A DNA stretch of 64,000 nucleotides from a gamma proteobacterium L18 (GTDB lineage: Bacteria > Pseudomonadota > Gammaproteobacteria > Pseudomonadales > Pseudomonadaceae), in contig KI547165.1 of the NCBI GenBank assembly GCA_000497835.1, forward strand, positions 439,806-503,805, written 5' to 3'. Shown here in pieces: positions 1 through 8,220 of this stretch (positions within the stretch are counted from its first letter, which is position 1; each line of letters starts with the position of its first letter). Under the pieces are notes generated by a model that made no database searches, was not told the DNA's origin, and saw nothing but the letters and a program-made list of their open reading frames with translations. Position numbers and translations under genes: made by a program.

Positions 1-24
1 GCGCGGGCGGCGCTCGATCTCAAG
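1..24. repeat. Left-truncated copy of the long REP-type palindrome
   Basis: The first 24 bases are identical to 41885-41908, inside the left arm of the long palindromic element at 41828-42116. The window therefore seems to begin inside a third copy of that element. The rest of the gap to the first gene (25-250) is C-rich and shows no clear promoter or gene. Confidence 0.7.
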
Positions 25-250
25 CACAAAGAAATCCTCAAGACGAACCCCTCCAAGCCACACCCCCCAGCACCACAATTAATGAATCCCCCTCACAACC
101 CCATCCCACCCCCCGTCATAGTCGCACCCCACCCCCTGCGCTACCGTGCCGTACAGCGCTTTTCCGCAAACCCGGCTGAACCGTCACCCAACCCTGCTAT
201 CCACTCTAGGTACTGCCTTTTACCGTGCCCCCAGCAAAAGGTGCCTCCTG

Positions 251-907
251 ATGAGCGACCCCAAAAACCGCCTGCCCATGCCGCAGGACGAAACAGCCGT
301 CGCCCCGCGACGCAATTTCCTCAAGTTCGGTGCTTCCGGCATCGCCGCGGTGACCCTGTCGCACTGGATTCCACCGTCCGCCGCCGAGGCCGCCAGCCAG
401 GCGCCCGAGCCGGCCACGCCCGCCACCGGCCACCAGCGCATCCGCCTGGAGGTCAATGGCCAATCACACGCCCTGGACGTTCCCAACAACGCCGTACTGC
501 TCGACGTGCTTCGCGATCGCCTGCAACTCACCGGCAGCAAAAAAGGCTGCGACCACGGCCAATGCGGCGCCTGCACGGTGCTGGTCAATGGCGTGGCGAT
601 CAATGCCTGCCTGTCCATCGCGGTGCAGCACGACGGCGACACCATCACCACCATCGAGGGCCTGGCCGAGAACGGCCAGTTGCACCCGGTACAGCAGGCC
701 TTCTGGGACCATGACGCCTACCAGTGCGGCTACTGCACCTCCGGGCAGATCATGAGCGCGGTGGCCATCCTCAACGACCCCAACATCCCGGCCGACGACG
801 CCAGTGTGCGCGAAGCGATGAGCGGCAATATCTGCCGCTGCGGCGCCTACAAGAACATCCTCGCCGCCGTGCAGTCGGCACGGGGCAAGGTGGGGAGGGC
901 CAGCTGA
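251..907 (+). CDS. paoA: PaoA-like [2Fe-2S] subunit of periplasmic aldehyde oxidoreductase
   Basis: Small iron-sulfur subunit of a xanthine-oxidase-family molybdoenzyme, expected to pass electrons from the molybdenum site to the FAD subunit. The 218-residue protein opens with a twin-arginine signal (RRNFLKFG at residues 20-27) and a hydrophobic stretch, so export as a folded protein is expected. Both [2Fe-2S] motifs are present: a plant-type CDHGQCGAC and the second-domain CGYC/CRC cysteines. I chose the ATG at 251, which begins the Tat signal; an upstream in-frame ATG at 146 would add 35 residues that look untranslated. The ATG of the FAD subunit overlaps its stop. Tat signal, size and gene order fit E. 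coli PaoA (YagT). The substrate, probably aromatic aldehydes, is inferred. Confidence 0.88.
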   Translation: MSDPKNRLPMPQDETAVAPRRNFLKFGASGIAAVTLSHWIPPSAAEAASQAPEPATPATGHQRIRLEVNGQSHALDVPNNAVLLDVLRDRLQLTGSKKGCDHGQCGACTVLVNGVAINACLSIAVQHDGDTITTIEGLAENGQLHPVQQAFWDHDAYQCGYCTSGQIMSAVAILNDPNIPADDASVREAMSGNICRCGAYKNILAAVQSARGKVGRAS

Positions 908-1887
908 TGCGCACCTTCGATTATGCCCGCGCCGACACCCCGGGCAACGCCATCAAGGCCGCCGCCAACGGCCAGGCCATGTACCTGGCGGGCGGCACCA
1001 CGCTGCTGGACCTGGTGAAACTGGACGTGATGCAACCCGATCAGGTGGTGGACATCAACCGCCTGCCGCTCAAGCAGATCGAGACACTGCCCGACGGCCG
1101 CCTGCGGGTAGGCGCGCTGGTGAGCAACACCGACCTGGCCCGCCACGCCTGGGTGCGCGAGCACTACCCGGTGCTGTCCCAGGCACTGCTGGCCGGCGCC
1201 TCGACCCAGTTGCGCAACAAAGCCACCACTGGCGGCAACATCATGCAGCGGGTGCGCTGCAACTACTTTCGAGACGGCATTTCGCCCTGCAACAAGCGCC
1301 AGCCCGGCTCGGGCTGCGCGGCCATCGACGGCCTGAACCGCAGTGTGCACGCCGTGCTGGGCACCAGCGAACACTGCATCGCCAGCCATCCCTCGGACAT
1401 GTGCGTGGCCGTGGCCGCCATCGGTGCCAAGGTGACGGTGCAGGGCGGCACAGGCAGCCGTGACATCGATTTTGCCGACTTCCACCTGTTGCCCGGCGAC
1501 ACCCCCTGGCAGGAGCACGCCCTGCAACCCCATGAGCTGATCACCCACCTGACCCTGGACGCGCCGTTGCCTGGCAGTCGCTCGGCCTATCTCAAACTGC
1601 GCGACCGTACCTCGTACCAGTTCGCCCTGGCCTCCAGCGCCGTGATCCTGGTGCTGGACGGTGCGCGCATCGCCCAGGCACGCATCGCCCTGGGCGGGGT
1701 GGGCACCAAGCCGTGGCGTGCACGCCAGGCCGAGCAGTCGCTGGTGGGGCAAACCGCCAGTGCGCAGGCGTTCGAGAAGGCAGCGGAACTGGCCCTGCAG
1801 GGCGCCCACGCCTACGCGCACAACGCGTTCAAAATTCCCCTCGGGCAGCAGGCGGTGATCCGCAACCTGCGCGACCTCACGGCCTAG
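907..1887 (+). CDS. paoB: PaoB-like FAD subunit of aldehyde oxidoreductase
   Basis: FAD-binding subunit (326 residues) of the same molybdoenzyme. The N-terminal half has the glycine-rich FAD loop (AGGTTLLDL) of the CO-dehydrogenase/xanthine-dehydrogenase flavoprotein family, and TTGGNIMQ lies before a cysteine cluster. Three cysteines near residues 118, 128 and 137 (RCNYFRDGISPC, then GSGC) sit where PaoB carries an extra [4Fe-4S] cluster, which is unusual among these flavoproteins and supports a Pao-type assignment over xanthine dehydrogenase. Its ATG overlaps the previous TGA by one base (TGATG), so translation is probably coupled. No signal peptide: it is presumably exported with PaoA. Confidence 0.87.
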   Translation: MRTFDYARADTPGNAIKAAANGQAMYLAGGTTLLDLVKLDVMQPDQVVDINRLPLKQIETLPDGRLRVGALVSNTDLARHAWVREHYPVLSQALLAGASTQLRNKATTGGNIMQRVRCNYFRDGISPCNKRQPGSGCAAIDGLNRSVHAVLGTSEHCIASHPSDMCVAVAAIGAKVTVQGGTGSRDIDFADFHLLPGDTPWQEHALQPHELITHLTLDAPLPGSRSAYLKLRDRTSYQFALASSAVILVLDGARIAQARIALGGVGTKPWRARQAEQSLVGQTASAQAFEKAAELALQGAHAYAHNAFKIPLGQQAVIRNLRDLTA

Positions 1888-1896
1888 GAGCTTGTG

Positions 1897-4101
1897 ATGA
1901 GCGATCCCATCATCGGTACCCCGACCCGTCGCGTCGACGGTCGGCAAAAAGTCAGCGGCGCCGCCCGTTACGCCGCCGACCACCCCATGCCCGGCCTGCT
2001 GTACGCCTACGGGGTGTACAGCACGGTGGCCAGCGGCCGCATCCGCCAGCTGGACGACAGCCAGGCGCGGCAGATGCCCGGCGTGATCACCGTGCTGCAC
2101 CACGGCAACATGCAGGCCCTGCACCGCACGCCCAACGCGCCGCTCAAGGACGTGCTCACCGCCAGCAAGGCCGACGAGCATCGCCTGCCATTCGAGGACG
2201 ACGTGGTCTATTACCCCGGCCAGTTCGTGGCGCTGGTGGTGGCCGAGAGTTTCGAGCAGGCGAGGGCGGCGGCCTACCGCGTCAAGGTCGACTATGAAAC
2301 CCGCGAACCCACCAAGGACCTCGAACAGGCCCTGCGCCTGCACGGTTCCAAGGACGGCGGCAAGGGCCACCACCGCGGCGACCCACCCACGGCGTTTGAC
2401 GGCGCGCCGCATCAGCTGGACCAGACCTACACCACCCCGGTGGAAGTGCATAACCCCATGGAAATGCATGCCACCACCGCCTGGTGGCAGGACGGCCGCC
2501 TGTACCTGTACGAAAGCACCCAGGGCGTGGTCAACCACCGCAACATGCTGGCCAACGTCTTCGACCTGCCGCCCGAGCGGGTTGAGGTGCGCGCGCCCTT
2601 CATCGGCTCGGGCTTCGGCGGCAAGCTATGGCCCTGGCCGCACTCGGTGGCCACCTGCGCGGCCGCCAAGGCCACGGGCCGGCCGGTGCAACTGATGCTG
2701 CCGCGCGCGCAGATGTTCACAACCGTCGGCCACCGCCCCGAAACCCGCCAACGCCTGCGCCTGGCCACCGATGCCCAGGGCAAGCTAGTATCGATCCGGC
2801 ACGAGTCGTACAACAGCACCTCGACCCTGGACAGCTACACCGAAACCTGCGGCTCGGTAACCCAGAGCCTGTACAGCTGCCCCAACGTGCTGGTGTCCCA
2901 CAACAACAGCCCGGTCAACCGTGGCACGCCGACCTCCATGCGTGCCCCGGGCGCGGCGCCAGGGTTATTCGCCCTTGAGTCGGCGATCGACGAAATGGCC
3001 CTGGCCGTGGGCATGGACCCGTTGAAATTTCGCCAGCTCAACCTGGCCACCCAGGACGAAAGCCAGGGCCTGCCCTGGTCCAGCAATCACTTGCCCGAAG
3101 CGCTGGAGCAAGCAGCGCAACGCTTTGGCTGGCACAACCGCAACCCGGCCATTGGGTCGATGCGTGACGGCGATCAGATCATCGGTTACGGCCTGGGCGC
3201 CTGTAACTGGGAGGCCTTCCAGATGCCCACCGAGGCGCGGGTGATCCTGCGGGCCGACGGCAGCGCGCTGGTGCAGTCGGCAGTGCAGGACATCGGCACC
3301 GGCACCTACACCATCGTCGCCCAGACCGTGAGCCAGCTGACCGGGTTGCCGTTGGAGCGCATCCAGGTGGAGCTGGGCAGCTCGGCCCTGCCACCGGGCA
3401 CCTTGTCCGGCGGCAGTTGGTTGACCGCCAGCGTCATGCCGGCGGTGGCCGGCGCCACCCGCAAGGCGTTGGCGCAGTTGCAGGAATTGGCCGTGGCAGC
3501 GGGCGGGGTATTCGCAGGCGCCAAGGCAGAAGAGGTGACGGTCAAGGACGGGCACCTTGAGCACGGCGGCCAGCAGGCCAGCTTCGGCCAGGTCCTGGAC
3601 ACGCAGCGCCTGGCCCGCGCCGAAGGCTTCTTCCACAACGACGCCGCCAAGAACGACAAATACTCGTTCCGCTCCTTCGGCGCGCATTTCGTCGAAGTGC
3701 GCTGGGACCCGGGCATCTCGCGGCTGCACGTGGCGCGGGTGGTCAGCGCCATCGACGTGGGCAAGGTGGTCAACCCCCTGGCGGCGCGCAACCAGGTGGA
3801 AGGCGCGATTGTCATGGCCATCGGCATGGCCCTGTTCGAAGCCGGCGAGCACGACCCGCGCACCGGGTTGCCGGCCAACAACAACTACGCCGAGTATGTG
3901 GTGCCGGTGCATGCCGACCAGCCGGAGATCGACGTGATATTGCTTGATTACCCCGACCTGAACATGAGCGAGTTCGGCGCGCGGGGCATTGGCGAGATCG
4001 GCATCACCGGGCTTGCGGCGGCGGTGGCCAATGCGGTGTACCATGCCACCGGCAAGCGGGTGCGTGATTTGCCCATTACCAAAGAGAAGCTGATGGGCTA
4101 A
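1897..4101 (+). CDS. paoC: PaoC-like molybdenum-cofactor catalytic subunit
   Basis: Large catalytic subunit (734 residues) of the aldehyde oxidoreductase, which holds the molybdenum cofactor and hydroxylates the aldehyde. Family features are the GSGFGGK loop near residue 230, RAPGAAPG in the middle, and a C-terminal GARGIGEIG segment carrying the catalytic glutamate. A GGAG at 1887-1890 lies 6 bases before the ATG at 1897; a GTG at 1894 directly in front is the only alternative. No signal peptide is visible, consistent with export of the assembled enzyme through the Tat signal of PaoA. The gene completes a tightly packed A-B-C operon. Confidence 0.88.
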   Translation: MSDPIIGTPTRRVDGRQKVSGAARYAADHPMPGLLYAYGVYSTVASGRIRQLDDSQARQMPGVITVLHHGNMQALHRTPNAPLKDVLTASKADEHRLPFEDDVVYYPGQFVALVVAESFEQARAAAYRVKVDYETREPTKDLEQALRLHGSKDGGKGHHRGDPPTAFDGAPHQLDQTYTTPVEVHNPMEMHATTAWWQDGRLYLYESTQGVVNHRNMLANVFDLPPERVEVRAPFIGSGFGGKLWPWPHSVATCAAAKATGRPVQLMLPRAQMFTTVGHRPETRQRLRLATDAQGKLVSIRHESYNSTSTLDSYTETCGSVTQSLYSCPNVLVSHNNSPVNRGTPTSMRAPGAAPGLFALESAIDEMALAVGMDPLKFRQLNLATQDESQGLPWSSNHLPEALEQAAQRFGWHNRNPAIGSMRDGDQIIGYGLGACNWEAFQMPTEARVILRADGSALVQSAVQDIGTGTYTIVAQTVSQLTGLPLERIQVELGSSALPPGTLSGGSWLTASVMPAVAGATRKALAQLQELAVAAGGVFAGAKAEEVTVKDGHLEHGGQQASFGQVLDTQRLARAEGFFHNDAAKNDKYSFRSFGAHFVEVRWDPGISRLHVARVVSAIDVGKVVNPLAARNQVEGAIVMAIGMALFEAGEHDPRTGLPANNNYAEYVVPVHADQPEIDVILLDYPDLNMSEFGARGIGEIGITGLAAAVANAVYHATGKRVRDLPITKEKLMG

Positions 4102-4121
4102 GGTTTTTGGTCTGTCTTCAG

Positions 4122-4210
4122 GGCCTCATCGCGAGCAAGCTTTGCTCCCACAGGTGTACTGCTCGGGTACGGCGAACACTGTGGGAGCAAAGCTTGCTCG
4201 CGATGAGGCC
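4122..4210. repeat. REP doublet, family A (GCGAGCAAGCTTTGCTCCCACA)
   Basis: Two inverted copies of a roughly 30-base REP sequence face each other around a short variable centre and can fold into one long stem. The same unit recurs at 15105-15199, 29072-29222, 36142-36233 and 48314-48402. Placed after paoC, it probably also acts as a transcript-end or mRNA-stability hairpin. Confidence 0.9.
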
Positions 4211-4260
4211 GGCAGCAACACCCGGGAAGATCAGGGAACAGCCCGTATTTGGAGTGCAGA

Positions 4261-4818
4261 TTGGCCAATCCTCAGCCGAGCGTCATCATCCTCGCCGCCG
4301 GCCGCGGCGAGCGCTACCGGGCGTCCGGCGGCAGCACCCACAAGCTCGATGCCCTGCTGGGCGGCATTCCCGTGTTGCAGCGGGTGCTGGCGGCCGTCGC
4401 CGAAACCGGCCTGGAGGCCCACGTGGTGCGTCCATTGGGTGACAACAGCGGCATGGGCGACTCCATCGCCCGTGGCGTAAAGGCCACCCCCGATGCCGAT
4501 GGCTGGCTGATTCTGCCGGGCGACCTGGGGCTGATCACTGCCGATTCGATTCGCCAGGTGGCCGCCGCGGTGCAGGGCGACACCGTGGTGGTGCCCCAGT
4601 ATCATAGCCGCCGCGGCCACCCGGTTGCCTTCCCGGCCGAGTGCTTCGCAGCGCTCAGCGCACTGACCGGGGACAGCGGCGCGGCGGCCATCGTCCGCGC
4701 TTATCGGGAGGCGGGCAGGGTATTAGACCTATCGGTCGACGATATCGGTGTGGTTCTGGACATCGACTCGCTGGACGACCTCAACACCGCCGAGCAGACC
4801 CTGGCGACACCCCCGTAG
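4261..4818 (+). CDS. MocA-like molybdenum cofactor nucleotidyltransferase
   Basis: NTP-transferase-fold protein of 185 residues with the N-terminal nucleotide-binding signature LAAGRGERYRASGG and an aspartate-rich motif later (LPGDLG). This family includes MocA, which attaches CMP to molybdopterin to give the cytosine-dinucleotide cofactor used by xanthine-oxidase-family enzymes. Position just after paoABC supports service to that enzyme, although E. coli uses the XdhC-like PaoD in this slot and none is seen here. I place the start at a TTG at 4261, six bases after GGAG; another TTG at 4249 is possible. The TAG stop lies inside a REP repeat. Confidence 0.75.
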   Translation: MANPQPSVIILAAGRGERYRASGGSTHKLDALLGGIPVLQRVLAAVAETGLEAHVVRPLGDNSGMGDSIARGVKATPDADGWLILPGDLGLITADSIRQVAAAVQGDTVVVPQYHSRRGHPVAFPAECFAALSALTGDSGAAAIVRAYREAGRVLDLSVDDIGVVLDIDSLDDLNTAEQTLATPP

Positions 4819-4904
4819 CAGCTGCCGAAGGCTGCGTCACAGGCGACGCGGTGGGTCAGCCTCTGCGCGGTGCCCGTGACGCGGCCTGGCGGCCGCTGCT
4901 ACAG
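4815..4904. repeat. REP doublet, family B (GTAGCAGC...GCCGCTGCTAC)
   Basis: Inverted repeat whose arms read GTAGCAGCTGCCGAAGGC and GGCCGCTGCTAC. Related units occur at 7979-8066, 30815-30905, 57813-58004 and 61867-61956. It sits between convergent genes and supplies the TAG stop codon of the upstream one, so it could serve as a two-way terminator. Confidence 0.85.
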
Positions 4905-4915
4905 GGGGCGGGGCG

Positions 4916-7036
4916 TCAGCGCAGGCTCCAGGACACCCCCAGGTAAACCCCCAACCCTTCACCCGGGGTGGAGCGCGCCGCGTCCACGCCCTTGTCGTCA
5001 TACCCCGGCGTCACCGTGGCCGCGTAGTGCTGGTTGGTCAGGTTGCGCACGTCCACCCAGGTCTGCCAGTCGCCCTTGGGCGCGTTGTAGCCCATGCTGG
5101 CGCCGAACAGCGCGTAAGCATCGGCGTAGTAGCTGTTGGCGTAATCCACCGCCACCTTGGACACCAGTTGCGTATTGCCCGCCACGAAGAACCCTTGGGG
5201 CCAGTCATAGCGCAACTCGCCCTGATAGTAGTGCATCGGCAACCCCGGCAGGCGGTTGCTGCCGAACTGGTCGTCGTTGCGGTAATGGAAGTCGCTTAAG
5301 GTGTAGGCCTGGCGCAGGCTCAAGGCGCCCACGCCTTCGCGCGACCACAGGGTGCTGGTCAGGCTGGCTTCCACGCCCTGGTGCACGGTGGGGCTGGCGT
5401 TGAGTTCGTACGGGGTGACGGCGCTGGCGTCGGGCAGTACCGACAACAGTTCGTGGCGCACCTGGGCGTAGTACCAGGCCAGGCTCCATTGGCCCAGGCT
5501 GCTGTCGCCACGGCCGCCGATTTCCAGGGTGGTGGCGGTCTGGTTGCGCAGGGCCACGGGGACACTTTGGGCGCCTTTGGCCACGCCACTGGTAAATTTT
5601 TGATTAGAGCTGTAGATCATCGACCAAGGGTGCGGTGCCTCAACCGATCGGCTCAGGTTGCCGAACAGTTGCACATTCGGCGTCAACTGATAGCGCAGGC
5701 CCAGGCGCGGTGCATAGTCCCAGTCATGAAGGCTGGTCTTGCCGCCGCCCTCGGGGTAGGTCACGGCGCTTTCGCGGCGGGTGTAGATAGCGGCGATGCC
5801 GGTGGTCAGCCACAGGTTGTCGGCCACCTCCAGGTCGTTGCTGAAATGCAGAACCGTGTCGGAGCCCTGATAAGTGAAGTTGCGAATGCGCGTACCCGGT
5901 GCCAAGTCGACTGTGTTATTGACCGGGATGCGGACAAACTCGCTGGCACCGTCATTGGGCAGGTGCTTGGTCACGCGCAGCCCTAGGGTACTGTTGCTGT
6001 CCAGCCCCCACAGCGTGTCATGACGCTTGTAGTCGAAGGTGCCGCTGACGTCGGTATAGGCCACTTTCAACCGGTTGGGGCCTTCGCGCAGGTCCATCGG
6101 GTAGTCGTGGTACACCAAACCCGTCTGGATGCTCGAGTCATCGTCAATGTAATAAGTGGTCTTGTTGCCGATGAAGGTGCTGCCTGGTTCATCGCGCTGA
6201 TAGTCGCCCTTCACGTAAGCAGGGTTCGCCGCCTGTGCATGATGCTCGATTGAATCCTTGGTCACCCGGCCAGCCAGTTCGTTGTCGGTCTCCCGGTGAC
6301 GGATGTAGAAGCGCGTCTCCAGGTTGGGGTTGAAGCGATAGCCGAAATTGGCGATCACGCCCTGGCTGGTGCTGGCGGTGTGGTCCTGATAGCCGTCCGA
6401 GCGGGCGTCGGTCACGGCGAGGTAATAATCGAAGTCCCCCAGCACCTGCCCGGAACTGATCTGCCGCTGGCGATAATCGTGGCTGCCCATGGCGTAGCGC
6501 ACTTGCAGCAGCGGCGAGTCGTAGCCGGTGTGGCTGATGTAGTCGATGGCACCGCCCAGGGCCAGGCCGCCCCGGTCGAAGGCGTTGGCGCCGCGCATGA
6601 TGTCCACGCGCTCAAGCCACAATGGCTCCAACAGCTCGTAGGGGGTACCGCCCGGGCCGGTCAGCGGCAGGCCGTCGAGCATGGCGTAAAGGCCCGAGGC
6701 ATGGGCGCCGGGCGCGCGGTTGATGCCCGAGCCACGGATGGAGATTTTCACGCCCTCATTGCCGGCCGACTGCGCGTAAACACCGGGCTGGTAGGCCAGC
6801 ACGTCCTGGTTGCTGGCCACGCGGCCCTGCAACGGGCGGCGCATGTCCACCAGGTTTGTGCCGCCGGGCACCTTGGCCAACTGCGCGGCCGCGTCCTCGA
6901 TGGACTGGCCTTCACCGCTCTGATCCTGATCGCGGATCAGCACCTCCCCCAGTTCCATGTCCTGGGCATCGGCCACCAGCGGGCAGGCCAGGGCCAGGCC
7001 CAGCAGGGCGGTGGGCAGGGTTTTCGGCGACGGCAT
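4916..7036 (-). CDS. TonB-dependent outer-membrane receptor
   Basis: Outer-membrane receptor of 706 residues expected to import an iron chelate or other scarce ligand using TonB energy. A signal peptide (residues 1 to about 24) precedes a plug domain with typical elements: QPGVYAQSAGNEGVKISIRGSG near residues 82-103 and VDIMRGANAFDRGGLALGGAID. The remaining 550 residues are rich in alternating aromatic positions and end in the short strands of a 22-strand barrel, with a late NLTNQHYA motif. A GGAG lies about 10 bases before the start. It is convergent with the MocA-like gene across a REP repeat. The ligand cannot be read from sequence; no FecI/FecR pair is adjacent. Confidence 0.85.
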   Translation of the reverse strand: MPSPKTLPTALLGLALACPLVADAQDMELGEVLIRDQDQSGEGQSIEDAAAQLAKVPGGTNLVDMRRPLQGRVASNQDVLAYQPGVYAQSAGNEGVKISIRGSGINRAPGAHASGLYAMLDGLPLTGPGGTPYELLEPLWLERVDIMRGANAFDRGGLALGGAIDYISHTGYDSPLLQVRYAMGSHDYRQRQISSGQVLGDFDYYLAVTDARSDGYQDHTASTSQGVIANFGYRFNPNLETRFYIRHRETDNELAGRVTKDSIEHHAQAANPAYVKGDYQRDEPGSTFIGNKTTYYIDDDSSIQTGLVYHDYPMDLREGPNRLKVAYTDVSGTFDYKRHDTLWGLDSNSTLGLRVTKHLPNDGASEFVRIPVNNTVDLAPGTRIRNFTYQGSDTVLHFSNDLEVADNLWLTTGIAAIYTRRESAVTYPEGGGKTSLHDWDYAPRLGLRYQLTPNVQLFGNLSRSVEAPHPWSMIYSSNQKFTSGVAKGAQSVPVALRNQTATTLEIGGRGDSSLGQWSLAWYYAQVRHELLSVLPDASAVTPYELNASPTVHQGVEASLTSTLWSREGVGALSLRQAYTLSDFHYRNDDQFGSNRLPGLPMHYYQGELRYDWPQGFFVAGNTQLVSKVAVDYANSYYADAYALFGASMGYNAPKGDWQTWVDVRNLTNQHYAATVTPGYDDKGVDAARSTPGEGLGVYLGVSWSLR

Positions 7037-7071
7037 GAGGGGGCAACTCCAAGGTGATGATCCCTACGACG

Positions 7072-7086
7072 TGCGAATCGTTCGCA
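7072..7086. promoter_or_regulatory. Small palindrome between the receptor and Nudix genes (possible Fur-like site)
   Basis: TGCGAA-TCG-TTCGCA is a perfect inverted repeat 36 bases upstream of the receptor start codon. It resembles the spaced GCGAAT/ATTCGC halves found in some Pseudomonas Fur sites, but it is shorter than a full 19-bp box. Regulation by Fur is a guess from position and receptor type. Confidence 0.3.
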
Positions 7087-7183
7087 AAAGCACATGCCCT
7101 GCTGGCTTTGGTCATCATATCGACACGTTGGCGGGGCACTATCGTCGCAACGTCTATGGTCCGCGAGACAGGAGGGAATCATT

Positions 7184-7591
7184 ATGGGGGCAATGGAAGC
7201 CACTGAAGTCGCCAGCAAAGGCATAAAACGCCGCGCCACGGTGATCTACCGTCGCGACAATCAGATCCTGTTCGTGCGCAAGCGCAAGGCCAAATGGAAC
7301 CTGCCGGGCGGGCGCGTGGAGCGCGACGAAACCCCGTTGCAGGCGGCCTTGCGTGAAATGGTGGAGGAAACCGGGCTGGCCTTCGAGCAGTTGGCCTACG
7401 TGTCCGAATACCAGCAGGACAAGGTCATCCACTTCCTGTTCGAAGCCACCCTGACGCTGCCGCAGAAGCCGCGCCCCGGCAACGAGATCGAAGACTGCCG
7501 CTGGTTCAAGGTCAAGCACGTGCACAAACGCAAGGTGCGCGGGGCCATCCGCACCTTGCTCAAACGCTGCGCCGCCGACGTGGCGGCCTGA
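7184..7591 (+). CDS. Nudix hydrolase
   Basis: Small (135 residues) hydrolase of nucleoside-diphosphate-linked compounds. A complete Nudix box begins at Gly43 (G-x5-E-x7-REMVEETGL), carrying the metal-binding glutamates at 58, 61 and 62. The surrounding sequence is strongly basic (RKRKAKW before the box, KHVHKRKVR near the end), which may hint at a polyanionic substrate. The start at 7184 follows a strong AGGAGGG; an upstream ATG at 7094 has no such signal. It is divergent from the receptor gene and nothing ties it to a pathway. Confidence 0.85.
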   Translation: MGAMEATEVASKGIKRRATVIYRRDNQILFVRKRKAKWNLPGGRVERDETPLQAALREMVEETGLAFEQLAYVSEYQQDKVIHFLFEATLTLPQKPRPGNEIEDCRWFKVKHVHKRKVRGAIRTLLKRCAADVAA

Positions 7592-7594
7592 GGC

Positions 7595-7873
7595 TTACGC
7601 TGCGCGACGTTTCTTGGTGGCGTCGTTGACCCGTGCCTGGATGCCGTCCAGGTATTGGGTCTCAAGCTCGCGGGCCAAGGGGCCGAGGATGGGGTTGGCG
7701 GCAAAGCCGGCCAGCAGCGTGTCGATCAGATGGCAGACCGTGGCGTTGGCCGCCGCGACGCTGGCGGGCACCAGCGGGTCGAACTCCAGGCTTTCCATTT
7801 CCACGTCCAGGCGCTTGAGAATGGGTTCTGCACGCTGAATCTGCTGGCGAAGCTCATCAAGAGACGATTGCAT
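7595..7873 (-). CDS. Small protein of unknown function
   Basis: A 92-residue predicted soluble, largely helical protein. The first half has spaced leucines and charged residues suggesting a short coiled coil; the end is basic (ATKKRRAA). No signal peptide, cysteine pair or known motif was recognised. The ATG at 7873 has GGGAG six bases upstream, which favours a real gene; a GTG one codon earlier is the alternative. It is convergent with the Nudix gene, with only three bases between the two ends. Confidence 0.6.
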   Translation of the reverse strand: MQSSLDELRQQIQRAEPILKRLDVEMESLEFDPLVPASVAAANATVCHLIDTLLAGFAANPILGPLARELETQYLDGIQARVNDATKKRRAA

Positions 7874-7978
7874 CACTTACTCCCTGTGTCGTCGGCGTTG
7901 TCTTGAAACTGCAATATAGCGGTCATCCAGCAGATGGTAGGTGGGAAATATTTCAGTCATATGACAGTGGCTCACAAC

Positions 7979-8066
7979 CTGTAGCAGCGGCCGCAAGGCC
8001 GCGTCACAGGCCGCGCGCAGTGTCTGGCACACCGTGTTGGCCGGGACGCAGCCTTCGGCAGCTACA
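7979..8066. repeat. REP doublet, family B
   Basis: Begins TGTAGCAGCGGCCGCAAGGC and ends GCAGCCTTCGGCAGCTAC, the same arms as the unit at 4815. It abuts a family D doublet, so most of the 347-base gap 7874-8220 is repeat. Apart from these repeats no gene or promoter was recognised in the gap. Confidence 0.85.
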
Positions 8067-8070
8067 CCCC

Positions 8071-8160
8071 CTGTGGGAGCGGGTTCTACCCGCGAAGAAG
8101 GTAACGCGGACTTCCTGGCAGACCGCGGTGTGCTTTTCGCGGGTAGAACCCGCTCCCACA
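8071..8160. repeat. REP doublet, family D (GTGGGAGCGGGTTCTACCCGCGAA)
   Basis: Two inverted copies of GTGGGAGCGGGTTCTACCCG face each other. A further half copy (CCCGCTCCCACA) follows at about 8185-8196. The repeats lie just beyond the 3' end of the transketolase operon and may stabilise or terminate its transcript. A related doublet lies at 21130-21218. Confidence 0.88.
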
Positions 8161-8220
8161 TAGACAGTTGCTGCTACACCACACCCGCTCCCACAAAGAC
8201 AGTTATTGCCACGGGTTTTG

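Noticed and set aside
847-2538. Long minus-strand open frame of 563 codons opposite the pao genes
   Set aside because: Antisense shadow of high-GC coding sequence; low-complexity translation, no ribosome-binding site, and the plus strand encodes clear pao subunits.
251-4101. Xanthine dehydrogenase or isoquinoline oxidoreductase
   Set aside because: The separate FAD subunit with extra cysteines and the Tat-signal iron-sulfur subunit fit the PaoABC arrangement better.
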